Below are positions 8,503 to 14,316 of a stretch of 14,316 nt of DNA, piece by piece. This DNA comes from an uncultured Rhodanobacteraceae bacterium (GTDB lineage Bacteria; Pseudomonadota; Gammaproteobacteria; Xanthomonadales; Rhodanobacteraceae): positions 1-14,316 of the forward strand of contig CAJXGK010000014.1 of the NCBI GenBank assembly GCA_913053815.1, written 5' to 3'. Both the position numbers and the translations under genes were made by a program. The notes under the pieces were generated by a model. That model was not told the DNA's origin. It made no database searches and was given only the letters and a program-made list of their open reading frames with translations. Each line of letters starts with the position of its first letter. Position 1 is the stretch's first letter.

Positions 8503-8734
8503 CAATAAGTTCCTTCCAATCGGTACGCGGGGGGCGGCTACGCCCGACCAGCCAATCCCATAAATCCGGATCCTGAACCTCAAGCAACTCCGAGAAAGCG
8601 CTCTTTTTAGCGTGGCTGGAACCTGGGTAGTCCTGTTCCAGCCAATCACCAAGTAAAGTATCCAGTTCGCTGGTTCCACGCCGACACCGCCAGCGCAAAC
8701 GACCCAGGGCTGGAATGGATTCTTGGTCAGTCAT
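8474..8734 (-). CDS. sdhE: FAD assembly factor SdhE (YgfY, SDHAF2 family)
   Basis: SdhE binds the flavoprotein subunit of succinate dehydrogenase and promotes covalent attachment of FAD. The 86-residue protein is the normal size. It has the conserved surface motif RGTSELD at residues 19-25 (RGxxELD, with the essential glycine at 20 and Glu23) and the second family signature LLEVQDPDLWDWL near residues 50-62, including the DPDL core. It starts 81 bases after the sdhB stop in the same direction and overlaps ygfX at its 3' end. Its place directly behind sdhCDAB fits its role on SdhA better than the E. coli arrangement, where it is distant from sdh. The ribosome-binding site is weak (GGGG about 11 bases upstream). 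Confidence 0.95.
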   Translation of the reverse strand: MTDQESIPALGRLRWRCRRGTSELDTLLGDWLEQDYPGSSHAKKSAFSELLEVQDPDLWDWLVGRSRPPRTDWKELIDAIRAHHSL

Positions 8735-8815
8735 AGCGTAATAGCCCCAGGGGAATTCAGAGCGAACTCGTGCATGGCTACTGTGCTGCTACAGCAATCC
8801 TTCGAGAATTCCGCA

Positions 8816-9598
8816 TCAGGTCCGCCGCTCGAGGATCAGCTTCTTGATTTCCGCAATAGCCTTGGCTGGATTCAGTCCTTTCGGGCAGGTACGCGTACAG
8901 TTCAGGATGGTGTGGCATCGATACAGGCGAAACGGATCTTCCAGTTCGTCCAGGCGGGCACCGGTATCTTCATCACGACTATCGACGATCCACCGATAGG
9001 CCTGAAGCAACACGGCCGGTCCCAGATAACGATCTCCGTTCCACCAGTAGTTCGGACAGCTGGTAGTGCAGCAGGCGCACAAAATACACTCATACAGGCC
9101 ATCGAGTTTCTTGCGCTCTTCCGGAGACTGCAAACGCTCACGATCCGCTGGCGGCGGTGACTGGGTACGAATCCACGGATGTATTGAGGCGTGCTGGGCG
9201 TAAAAATGGGTCAGATCGGGCACCAGATCCTTGACCACCGGCATATGCGGCAAAGGGTAGATACTGATGATCCCACGACCACATTCATCGAGACCCTTGA
9301 GGCAAGCCAGGGTATTGGTTCCATCGATATTCATGGCACAGGATCCGCAAATCCCCTCACGGCAGGAGCGTCGCAAGGTCAGGCTTGGGTCGATCTCATT
9401 TTTGATCTTGAGCAGTACATCCAGAACCATTGAGCAATTCGAGACATCCACCTCATAGCTATCCATACGCGGGTTCTGGCCGTCGTCGGGATTCCATCGA
9501 TAAATGCGGAACGTGCGGGGATTCTTGGCGCCGGGCTTGGCGGGATAGTGCTTGCCCGGAATAACCTTGGAATTCTTGGGTAGGGAAAACTCGGCCAT
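8816..9598 (-). CDS. sdhB: Succinate dehydrogenase iron-sulfur subunit
   Basis: SdhB passes electrons from the flavin of SdhA through three Fe-S clusters to ubiquinone in complex II. The 260-residue protein has the [2Fe-2S] ligands Cys79, Cys84, Cys87 (CREGICGSC) and Cys99. It then has the ferredoxin-like domain with Cys171, Cys174, Cys177 and Cys181 ([11 protein letters not shown]) and Cys228, Cys234 and Cys238 ([11 protein letters not shown]), which together bind the [4Fe-4S] and [3Fe-4S] clusters. An additional Cys176 sits inside the motif. The start ATG at 9598 follows GGAG six bases upstream, 41 bases after sdhA ends. All expected ligands are present, so the protein should be functional. 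Confidence 0.98.
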   Translation of the reverse strand: MAEFSLPKNSKVIPGKHYPAKPGAKNPRTFRIYRWNPDDGQNPRMDSYEVDVSNCSMVLDVLLKIKNEIDPSLTLRRSCREGICGSCAMNIDGTNTLACLKGLDECGRGIISIYPLPHMPVVKDLVPDLTHFYAQHASIHPWIRTQSPPPADRERLQSPEERKKLDGLYECILCACCTTSCPNYWWNGDRYLGPAVLLQAYRWIVDSRDEDTGARLDELEDPFRLYRCHTILNCTRTCPKGLNPAKAIAEIKKLILERRT

Positions 9599-9639
9599 GG
9601 TTCACTCCGTATGCATAGTGTCGCGATCGGCAATTTGGC

Positions 9640-11427
9640 TTAGTAAACGCGTTTCTTCAGCGGCACAACGTCAACCTCATCGGTCATCGTGTGCATATGT
9701 ACAGGACGGGAATCAAACGCCGCCGCACCTACCGCATCAACCTTGACCAAGGTGTGCTTGAGCCAGTTGGTATCGTCACGGTCAGGAAAATCCTCACGCG
9801 CATGCGCGCCACGACTCTCGGTACGCTGCTCTGCGGAATACATGGTGGCGACGGCCTGGGGCAGCAGATTGGCCAGTTCCAGAGTTTCCACCAAATCAGA
9901 GTTCCACACCAACGAGCGATCGGTGACATGGACATCCTCAAAACTGGAAAATACCTTGTGAATATTTCCACAACCCTCTTTGAGGGTTTTCTCGGTGCGA
10001 AACACCGCGGCATCGCGCTGCATGGTACGTTGCATTGCCAGGCGTATCTGGGCGGTCGGGGTGTCCCCCTTGGCGTAGCGAACGGTATCGAAACGCTGCA
10101 AGGCCTGATCGAGCACGCTGTTCGGAAGATCCTTGTGCGATGCACCAGGCTGAATGAGTTCAGCACAACGCTTGGCGGCAGAACGACCAAACACCACAAT
10201 GTCCAATAGCGAGTTGGAACCCAGCCGGTTACCGCCATGGACCGACACACAGGCCGCCTCGCCAATGGCGAAAAGGCCAGGGACGACAGAATCCGGATTG
10301 TCGCCCTTCCTCTGCACCACTTCACCAAAGAGATTAGTAGGAATGCCACCCATATCGTAATGCACAGTCGGCAGTACCGGGATAGGCTGTTTACTTACAT
10401 CCACCCCGGAGAAAATCCGTGCGGTTTCGGTAATACCTGGTAAGCGTTCGTGGATCACATCGGTACCGAGATGCATCAGGTTGAGGTGCAGATGGTCCTG
10501 ATGTTCTCCCAAGCCACGACCTTCCCGCATTTCTATGGTCATGGCTCGACTGACTACATCGCGTGAAGCCAGATCCTTGGCATGGGGTGCATACCGCTCC
10601 ATGAAGCGCTCGCCTTTGGAGTTGGTCAGATACCCCCCTTCACCACGCACGCCTTCGGTAATCAGGCAACCCGCACCATAGATTCCGGTTGGATGAAATT
10701 GCACGAATTCCATATCCTGTAACGCCAAGCCGGCTCGTAAAACCATCCCGCCGCCGTCCCCGGTGCAGGTATGAGCACCGGTACAGCTGAAGTAGGCACG
10801 ACCATAACCACCGGTGGCAAGCACCACCGACTGACCACGGAAAAAGTGCAGGGTTCCCTCATTCAGGTCCAGGGCCAGCACGCCGCGACACACGCCTTCC
10901 TCATCAAAAATCAGGTCGGTGGCAAAATATTCGATAAAAAACTGGGCCTGATGCTTCAAGGCCTGCTGGTAGAGCGTATGCAATAGGGCGTGACCGGTCC
11001 GGTCGGCCGCCGCACAGGTGCGCTGGGCGGTGCCTTCACCATAATGCGTGGTCATGCCACCGAAAGGCCGCTGATAGATGTGTCCGTCCTCGGTGCGGGA
11101 AAAAGGCACCCCGTAATGTTCTAGTTCCGGAATAGCATTGAGCGCCTCACGACACATGAATTCAACGGCATCCTGATCAGCCAGCCAGTCGGAGCCCTTG
11201 ATGGTGTCGTAGAAGTGAAAACGCCAGTCATCCTCACCCATATTACCCAGCGCCGCAGCAATACCGCCCTGTGCCGCCACCGTATGTGAGCGGGTTGGAA
11301 AGACCTTGGTGATGCAGGCCGTTTGCAGACCTTTCTCAGCCATTCCAAAGGTGGCCCGCAAGCCGGCCCCACCTGCACCGACCACTACCACATCGAACTT
11401 ATGTTGTTGAATCTTGTAGCTTTCCAT
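9640..11427 (-). CDS. sdhA: Succinate dehydrogenase flavoprotein subunit
   Basis: SdhA oxidises succinate to fumarate with covalently bound FAD in the citric acid cycle. The 595-residue protein is full length. It has the FAD-binding GAGGAGLR (17-24), the flavin-linking histidine His48 in [11 protein letters not shown], and an active site matching the E. coli enzyme: His245 in HPTGIYG, Thr257 and Glu258 in [11 protein letters not shown], Arg289, His356 in TVHYDMGG and Arg401 in GNRLGSNS. The ATG lies three bases after the sdhD stop, with GGGA nine bases upstream. It belongs to the sdhCDAB operon, and the adjacent sdhE and DUF1674 genes encode factors that act on this subunit. Confidence 0.98.
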   Translation of the reverse strand: MESYKIQQHKFDVVVVGAGGAGLRATFGMAEKGLQTACITKVFPTRSHTVAAQGGIAAALGNMGEDDWRFHFYDTIKGSDWLADQDAVEFMCREALNAIPELEHYGVPFSRTEDGHIYQRPFGGMTTHYGEGTAQRTCAAADRTGHALLHTLYQQALKHQAQFFIEYFATDLIFDEEGVCRGVLALDLNEGTLHFFRGQSVVLATGGYGRAYFSCTGAHTCTGDGGGMVLRAGLALQDMEFVQFHPTGIYGAGCLITEGVRGEGGYLTNSKGERFMERYAPHAKDLASRDVVSRAMTIEMREGRGLGEHQDHLHLNLMHLGTDVIHERLPGITETARIFSGVDVSKQPIPVLPTVHYDMGGIPTNLFGEVVQRKGDNPDSVVPGLFAIGEAACVSVHGGNRLGSNSLLDIVVFGRSAAKRCAELIQPGASHKDLPNSVLDQALQRFDTVRYAKGDTPTAQIRLAMQRTMQRDAAVFRTEKTLKEGCGNIHKVFSSFEDVHVTDRSLVWNSDLVETLELANLLPQAVATMYSAEQRTESRGAHAREDFPDRDDTNWLKHTLVKVDAVGAAAFDSRPVHMHTMTDEVDVVPLKKRVY

Positions 11428-11430
11428 TTT

Positions 11431-11814
11431 TCAGTATCCCAAAGCGATGCGCAGCACCGCCACGGCACAGGCCAAGGCACCGAGCACGGCGAGAAAACGA
11501 ACCAGTACCTGCAACATGATTTCCAGCCAGCGCGTAGGCACATAGTCCTCAATGATCACCTGCATTCCGAGTTGCGCATGCCAAAACAAAACAGTGGTGA
11601 AGGCGATCATTAGTATGGCATTCAGTGGATCGGCCAGCATCAGATGGGCCGCGACATACCCGGATCGCAACAGTAGCAAGACACTGACGACAAACCAGGT
11701 TCCCAACAGCAACAAAGCTACCGCAGTCAAGCGCTGCAGCCACCATGGGCGCATGCCTTCCCGGGCCGAGCCGAGACCGTGGGCTCGCGCCAGAGGGGTA
11801 CGCAGATCGTTCAT
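11431..11814 (-). CDS. sdhD: Succinate dehydrogenase membrane anchor subunit SdhD
   Basis: SdhD is one of two membrane anchors that hold haem b and form the quinone site of complex II. The 127-residue protein has three predicted helices (about 29-50, 60-80 and 99-124). Its family motif FWHAQLGMQVIIEDY places the likely haem-ligand His79 and the quinone-site pair Asp90-Tyr91. The ATG at 11814 overlaps the sdhC stop as ATGA and has a strong GGAGGT five bases upstream, inside the last sdhC codons, so I preferred it to an upstream in-frame start at 11844. The overlap indicates translational coupling that would keep the two anchors in equal amounts. Confidence 0.93.
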   Translation of the reverse strand: MNDLRTPLARAHGLGSAREGMRPWWLQRLTAVALLLLGTWFVVSVLLLLRSGYVAAHLMLADPLNAILMIAFTTVLFWHAQLGMQVIIEDYVPTRWLEIMLQVLVRFLAVLGALACAVAVLRIALGY

Positions 11815-12203
11815 AGCGCACCTCCAAAGATAACCCAGGCCCAAATCAGGATGGTCAGCACCAGACTGGCAATAATGACCAACCAGCCATTGCGCACAAA
11901 TACAGCGGTTGCATAGCCAAGCCCGGCGTCCTGAAATAGGTGACGCAAACCATTGCAGGCATGAAAAGCCAGCGCCCAGGTCCAGCCAAGCAGTAAAATC
12001 AGACCCAGCGGTGAAGCGGCAAAGTGTTGAAAGACGGTATAACTCGTTTCACCCATAGCCAGAGCAAACAGCCCGGCCAGGACTACCAGACTGCCGAATA
12101 CCAGTGCGATACCGGTAGCCCGATGCAGAATTGACGTAACCATCTGCACCTGCCATCGGTAGATACCCAGGTGCGGTGAAAGCGGACGTGGTGTTGGTTC
12201 CAT
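11811..12203 (-). CDS. sdhC: Succinate dehydrogenase cytochrome b556 subunit SdhC
   Basis: SdhC is the first membrane anchor of complex II and helps bind haem b and ubiquinone. The 130-residue protein has the signature RPLSPHLGIYRW (6-17), then SILHRATG (24-31), which carries the quinone-site Ser24 and Arg28. The second-helix motif HACNGLRHLFQDAG starts at His81; His81 is the likely haem ligand, with His88 also conserved. Three helices are visible, at about 29-50, 64-88 and 106-127. It starts 74 bases after the DUF1674 gene, in a spacer that holds a small hairpin next to that gene's stop. The ribosome-binding site is modest (AAGGA about 10 bases upstream). Confidence 0.96.
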   Translation of the reverse strand: MEPTPRPLSPHLGIYRWQVQMVTSILHRATGIALVFGSLVVLAGLFALAMGETSYTVFQHFAASPLGLILLLGWTWALAFHACNGLRHLFQDAGLGYATAVFVRNGWLVIIASLVLTILIWAWVIFGGAL

Positions 12204-12262
12204 GAGAGGAAGATCCTTGCAGATGCTCGGAGGTTGTCACACCGCAGCTTCGATTATTTTTC

Positions 12263-12277
12263 TGCCGGATATCGGCA
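12263..12277 (-). other. Short hairpin directly after the DUF1674 gene
   Basis: TGCCG and CGGCA form a five-pair stem around ATATC immediately after the stop codon of the small assembly-factor gene. In the minus-strand transcript it is followed by an A-rich stretch, not a T-run, so it is not an intrinsic terminator. It might act as an mRNA stability or processing element between that gene and sdhC. Only the inverted repeat is seen; function is inferred. Confidence 0.3.
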
Positions 12278-12442
12278 TCAGAAATCGATGCAGCGGCCAT
12301 TCTTTTCCCAGTCGCCATAGCGAGTCGGGTCGAGTCGCTGTCTGGGTTCTACTGCCTTCGCCGGTTGCCTGGTCTGCCGCTCAGTCCGAGTATTCTCCTG
12401 TTGTTCAGCAGAGCTTTTCTCAGTGTCAGCTTGGGCAGACAT
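12278..12442 (-). CDS. DUF1674 / SDHAF4-family succinate dehydrogenase assembly factor
   Basis: The 54-residue product ends in DPTRYGDWEKNGRCIDF, the hallmark C-terminus of DUF1674, the family of eukaryotic SDHAF4/Sdh8. Those proteins bind the flavinated succinate dehydrogenase flavoprotein, protect it and promote its assembly with SdhB. The N-terminal two thirds is polar, rich in Gln, Glu, Arg and Lys, and probably disordered, as is usual for the family. I chose the ATG at 12442 because GAGGA lies four bases upstream; an in-frame start at 12490 would place the coding region across the divergent promoter area. It is the first gene of the sdh transcription unit, directly upstream of sdhC. Family membership rests on the C-terminal motif and is strong; the bacterial function is inferred. 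Confidence 0.9.
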   Translation of the reverse strand: MSAQADTEKSSAEQQENTRTERQTRQPAKAVEPRQRLDPTRYGDWEKNGRCIDF

Positions 12443-12463
12443 GGCATCCTCGTGGGTTTCGAA

Positions 12464-12473
12464 CCTTATAAGG
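12464..12473. promoter_or_regulatory. Palindromic TATAAG element, possible shared -10 for divergent genes
   Basis: CCTTATAAGG is a perfect 10-base palindrome in the 65-base gap between the DUF1674 and ygfZ start codons. It reads TATAAG on both strands, so it could be the -10 hexamer in both directions. Starts would fall near 12479 for ygfZ (leader about 29 bases) and near 12458 for the sdh unit (leader about 16 bases, just including the GAGGA site). No good -35 hexamer is visible on either side. This is inference from position and symmetry. Confidence 0.35.
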
Positions 12474-12479
12474 GTAATA

Positions 12480-12501
12480 CTTGATCCCACCCAGCATCAA
12501 G
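12480..12501 (+). repeat. Inverted repeat in the ygfZ leader
   Basis: CTTGAT at 12480-12485 is matched by ATCAAG at 12496-12501 across ten bases. It lies just after the predicted ygfZ transcription start and runs into the AAGGG that serves as its ribosome-binding site. It could be a small hairpin hiding that site or a protein-binding operator. Only the repeat itself is seen. Confidence 0.3.
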
Positions 12502-12507
12502 GGACGT

Positions 12508-13326
12508 ATGAACATTTCCAAGCCTGAAGCAACCCTGATATCGCGGCCCGGCGAGACGCTGTATATCAGCGGCTCCGACGCCGCTGATTTTTTGCATGCC
12601 CAACTCAGTTCATCGGTACACGAGCTCCCGCCCGGTCGCTGGCAGTGGAGTGCCTGGCTGAATGCACAAGGACGCGTTCGGGCACTACTGCAACTTGGCC
12701 ATGGCCCAGATGGGCATTATCACGCCTTGCTTCGCGGGGGCAGTGCTGAACGGCTGGGACGGGCGCTGCAGCTCTTTGTGATGCGCGCAAGAGTAGTTAT
12801 TCAGGCCAGTTTACGAAGGTATACTCTCGACGCTGCGTTACCCGAAGGGCAGCTTGAAACCCCTAGCGATGGACTGGTTTTCGGGATGGGTACGCATAGC
12901 TGGAGGCTGGCAGCACAGAGCACATCCCTAACCCCTAGCGACGACATTGGGCAACGGGCCCGACGTGAAGAGATACGCCGGGGTTGGCCACGCATTCCCG
13001 ACAACTTTCTGGATAGGCTATTGCCCCCCGCGCTGGGTCTCGAACATCTCTCGGCGGTCCGATTCGACAAAGGCTGTTTCCCAGGCCAAGAAGTGGCGGC
13101 TCGTCTGCACTTCCAAGGTGGACACAAATATGGTCTGGCCCGCCTGCGCATGGCTAACCCTGTAAGGCCCGGGCAAACGCTTGAAGTGCCGCACACTTAC
13201 CCGCTGAAGATCCTTGACCGTGTCACTTCCGAAAGGGGTTTTGAAGTACTCGCCGTCGTGCACCAATCACTCGACCCCTCCGTTCTGACTGCCGGGATCG
13301 AGCTGCTTGAGCGATTTACTCCTTAA
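12508..13326 (+). CDS. ygfZ: Folate-binding Fe-S cluster maturation factor YgfZ
   Basis: YgfZ is a tetrahydrofolate-binding protein related to the glycine-cleavage T-protein. It supports assembly or repair of certain Fe-S enzymes, and E. coli mutants are known to lose activity of enzymes such as MiaB and to lower succinate dehydrogenase. The 272-residue product has the family signature KGCFPGQEVAARLHFQG starting at Lys188, with the essential Cys190. It is somewhat shorter than E. coli YgfZ (about 326), mainly in less conserved parts. I chose the ATG at 12508 with AAGGG upstream; an in-frame TTG at 12481, which also has an AGGG, would add nine residues. It is divergent from the sdh unit. In E. 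coli it is divergent from sdhE-ygfX, so the same three genes are kept close here with sdhCDAB in between. Confidence 0.93.
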   Translation: MNISKPEATLISRPGETLYISGSDAADFLHAQLSSSVHELPPGRWQWSAWLNAQGRVRALLQLGHGPDGHYHALLRGGSAERLGRALQLFVMRARVVIQASLRRYTLDAALPEGQLETPSDGLVFGMGTHSWRLAAQSTSLTPSDDIGQRARREEIRRGWPRIPDNFLDRLLPPALGLEHLSAVRFDKGCFPGQEVAARLHFQGGHKYGLARLRMANPVRPGQTLEVPHTYPLKILDRVTSERGFEVLAVVHQSLDPSVLTAGIELLERFTP

Positions 13327-13348
13327 ATGATTTGTGAAACATTTTTTT
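13325..13348 (+). terminator. Weak terminator-like hairpin after ygfZ
   Basis: AAATG at the ygfZ stop codon can pair with CATTT fifteen bases later, and seven T residues follow at 13342-13348. The stem is short and AT-rich, so termination efficiency is doubtful. Position and T-tract fit the end of ygfZ. Confidence 0.3.
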
Positions 13349-13555
13349 ACAAAGATGAATGAAAACTACCCCCCAGCTTGCATTAGGTGACCATTGACCT
13401 TACCTTTTACATGTCTGATGGGTGGTTGACGAACCGGTGGCCACTGAGTAGGCACGCAGAAGCGGAGGTTCCGGATCATGCGCGCCAGACCGAATCCAGG
13501 AGTAGCGGTTTATACCAGCCGATACTCGGGCGCCGCGCCAGGCGCCGAAATTCGT

Positions 13556-13591
13556 GTAGCAGCCCCCCCGATGCCGCTACTTACTTTTTTT
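13556..13591 (+). terminator. Intrinsic terminator-like hairpin upstream of the hydrolase gene
   Basis: GTAGCAGC (13556-13563) pairs with GCCGCTAC (13573-13580) with one A-C mismatch and a nine-base loop. TTAC and a run of seven T's (13585-13591) follow. The same 3' arm can instead pair with GTAGCGG at 13502-13508, so two alternative folds exist. It could end a small RNA or attenuate transcription into the hydrolase gene. No experiment supports it. Confidence 0.4.
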
Positions 13592-13626
13592 ACGCGGCCT
13601 CGCAACGAATTGGCCGTATATTTTGG

Positions 13627-13650
13627 GAGTCCCAGACAGTGCTGGGATTC
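13627..13650 (+). other. Hairpin in the hydrolase leader
   Basis: GAGTCCCAG and CTGGGATTC form nine consecutive pairs (one G-T) around the loop ACAGTG, about 48 bases before the hydrolase start codon. It is followed by TCTCCCC rather than a T-run, so it is not an obvious terminator. It may be a 5' leader structure of the hydrolase mRNA. Confidence 0.4.
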
Positions 13651-13697
13651 TCTCCCCGGCCGGTGCCGTATTGGTCACCCACGAGGAGTCTATATTC

Positions 13698-14138
13698 ATG
13701 CATCTAGCTTGGCTCATGTGGTTGGCAGCGATCATGCCACCCCATTTATCCAACCAGACCTGTTTGGCTACCACGGTATACCTTGAGGCCCGTGGCCAAC
13801 CAGTACTGGGACAAAAGGCCGTCGCCGAGGTGGCCATGCGGCGGCGTGCCTCCGGACTATGGGGCGATAATGTCTGTTCGGTGGTCAACGCCCCTAAACA
13901 ATTCGCGCCGACCTTGGTTCCACCCAGTACCTCTCTGAACAACTTGGTGGCATGGAAACGTGCCTGGAATATTGCCGGAAAAGCCCTAGTCAACTGGAGC
14001 CTGCCGAGCAGTGAGCGAACGTACGTCGTTCCCGGGGCCAACAGTTTCTATGCCACATCCATCGCCCCACCCCGCTGGGCACAAGATGAAGCTCCACTGG
14101 CGGTCATCGGCAGTCACCGCTTCTATGCGGTGAACTGA
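13698..14138 (+). CDS. Small SleB-type cell wall hydrolase (Hydrolase_2 family)
   Basis: The 146-residue product matches the Hydrolase_2 (SleB/CwlJ) fold. CLATTVYLEARGQPVLGQKAV (from residue 22) carries the presumed catalytic Glu30, CSVVNAPKQF (60-69) follows, and the C-terminus has NSFYA and VIGSHRFY. These enzymes cleave peptidoglycan, as lytic transglycosylases in the sporeformer members. The first 18 residues are hydrophobic but lack basic residues, so export by a signal peptide is possible but not clear. Cys22 and Cys60 could form a disulfide. There is no peptidoglycan-binding domain, so it is a bare catalytic domain. I chose the ATG at 13698 because GAGGAG lies nine bases upstream; an in-frame start at 13623 would fall in a hairpin. 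It is not obviously linked to ygfZ. Confidence 0.85.
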   Translation: MHLAWLMWLAAIMPPHLSNQTCLATTVYLEARGQPVLGQKAVAEVAMRRRASGLWGDNVCSVVNAPKQFAPTLVPPSTSLNNLVAWKRAWNIAGKALVNWSLPSSERTYVVPGANSFYATSIAPPRWAQDEAPLAVIGSHRFYAVN

Positions 14139-14316
14139 TGCGAGCGGTACTGTCGGGAACCTCCCCATCACTAAGCGACTATGCCTAGTGTAGTGCTGCA
14201 CGCGGTTTGGACCGTTTTGTCCAGAGACTGTTTTGCGTGAATAATTTTCTATACGAGACGGCCCGTCGACCCCCGGCGCCGGATGCTCGGGTCTTGAGCT
14301 TTTAGGCCATAGCGGG
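14139..14316. other. 178-bp right end without a supported gene
   Basis: No open frame here has a recognisable product. It contains TGGAC/GTCCA around CGTTTT near 14208-14223, a palindrome GACGGCCCGTC at 14257-14267, and GACCC/GGGTC (14268-14272 with 14289-14293) around the self-complementary CCGGCGCCGG. It is probably the promoter and leader region of a gene beyond the window. Confidence 0.4.
14217..14245 (+). promoter_or_regulatory. Possible sigma70 promoter reading out of the window
   Basis: TTGTCC (14217-14222, four of six matches to TTGACA) is separated by 17 bases from AATAAT (14240-14245, five of six matches to TATAAT). Spacing is ideal and the region is AT-rich compared with its surroundings. 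Transcription would start near 14252 and continue rightward. The match could be by chance. Confidence 0.3.

Larger units (their letters stand above)
13327..13697 (+). other. 371-bp gene-free region with several potential hairpins
   Basis: I find no convincing coding sequence between ygfZ and the hydrolase gene; the open frames crossing it have no recognisable domain or ribosome-binding site. It contains CCGGAT/ATCCAGG (13471-13500), GTAGCGG/CCGCTAC (13502-13508 with 13574-13580) enclosing GGCGCC/GGCGCC (near 13530-13546), GTAGCAGC/GCCGCTAC (13556-13580) followed by seven T's, GCGGCC/GGCCGT (13594-13617) and a nine-pair hairpin at 13627-13650. Together this suggests a structured untranslated leader or a small RNA ending near 13591, possibly followed by the hydrolase leader. 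No known riboswitch or RNA family was recognised. No -35/-10 pair stands out; TTGACC near 13394 lacks a good partner. Confidence 0.4.

Noticed and set aside
8503..8679. 59-residue N-terminal extension of YgfX
   Set aside because: It lies within sdhE out of frame; the ATG at 8502 has a good ribosome-binding site and gives the family length.
13438..13446. GCCACTG, a piece of the cobalamin riboswitch consensus
   Set aside because: The other conserved blocks of that riboswitch are missing, and the order of the surrounding stems does not fit.
13450..13500. GGTTCCGGATC, which looks vaguely like a tRNA T-arm
   Set aside because: No acceptor, D or anticodon arm could be placed around it.
13387..13786. 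Two plus-strand frames of 106 and 102 codons between ygfZ and the hydrolase
   Set aside because: No domain, atypical composition and poor starts; they run across hairpins and into the hydrolase gene in another frame.
1..14316. CRISPR array, insertion sequence, prophage or defence island
   Set aside because: No regularly spaced direct repeats, transposase, integrase or terminal inverted repeats were seen; the genes are core envelope and respiratory functions.

Overview
The window looks like an ordinary stretch of gammaproteobacterial chromosome, moderately GC-rich. The gene set (lolC/lolD, comEC, exbB/exbD, msbA/lpxK next to sdhCDAB and sdhE/ygfX) resembles what I recall of Xanthomonadales and related deep-branching gammaproteobacteria. 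I cannot name the genus. Nothing in it looks like phage, transposon, CRISPR or a recently acquired island.

From about 12442 down to 1, fourteen genes lie head to tail on the minus strand. The first block (12442 to 8074) is respiratory: a small SDHAF4-type assembly factor (DUF1674), sdhC, sdhD, sdhA, sdhB, then the flavinylation factor sdhE and the membrane protein ygfX. The second block (7989 to 6004) is the lipoprotein-release transporter, one LolC/E-type permease and the LolD ATPase. It is followed directly by the DNA-uptake channel comEC (5982 to 3559). The third block (3479 to 1) is exbB, exbD, msbA and lpxK. It joins a proton-driven motor pair to the lipid A flippase and the lipid A 4'-kinase; lpxK runs off the left edge. 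Several junctions overlap (sdhC/sdhD, sdhE/ygfX, exbD/msbA, msbA/lpxK), which suggests translational coupling.

Divergent from the DUF1674 gene, on the plus strand, is ygfZ (12508 to 13326), a folate-binding Fe-S maturation factor. The complex II genes are therefore flanked by factors for FAD attachment (SdhE), assembly of the flavoprotein subunit (DUF1674) and Fe-S maturation (YgfZ). The 65-bp gap between the divergent genes contains a perfect palindrome, CCTTATAAGG, that could supply a -10 element in both directions.

After ygfZ comes a 371-bp gene-free region with several potential hairpins and two T-tracts, including a terminator-like hairpin. It leads into a small secreted-looking SleB-type cell wall hydrolase (13698 to 14138). 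The last 178 bp hold no gene I can support, only a possible promoter and short palindromes.

I do not see a clearly new system. The points most worth a second look are the structured region before the hydrolase, the complex II maturation cluster with its shared promoter region, and the apparently single LolC/E permease.
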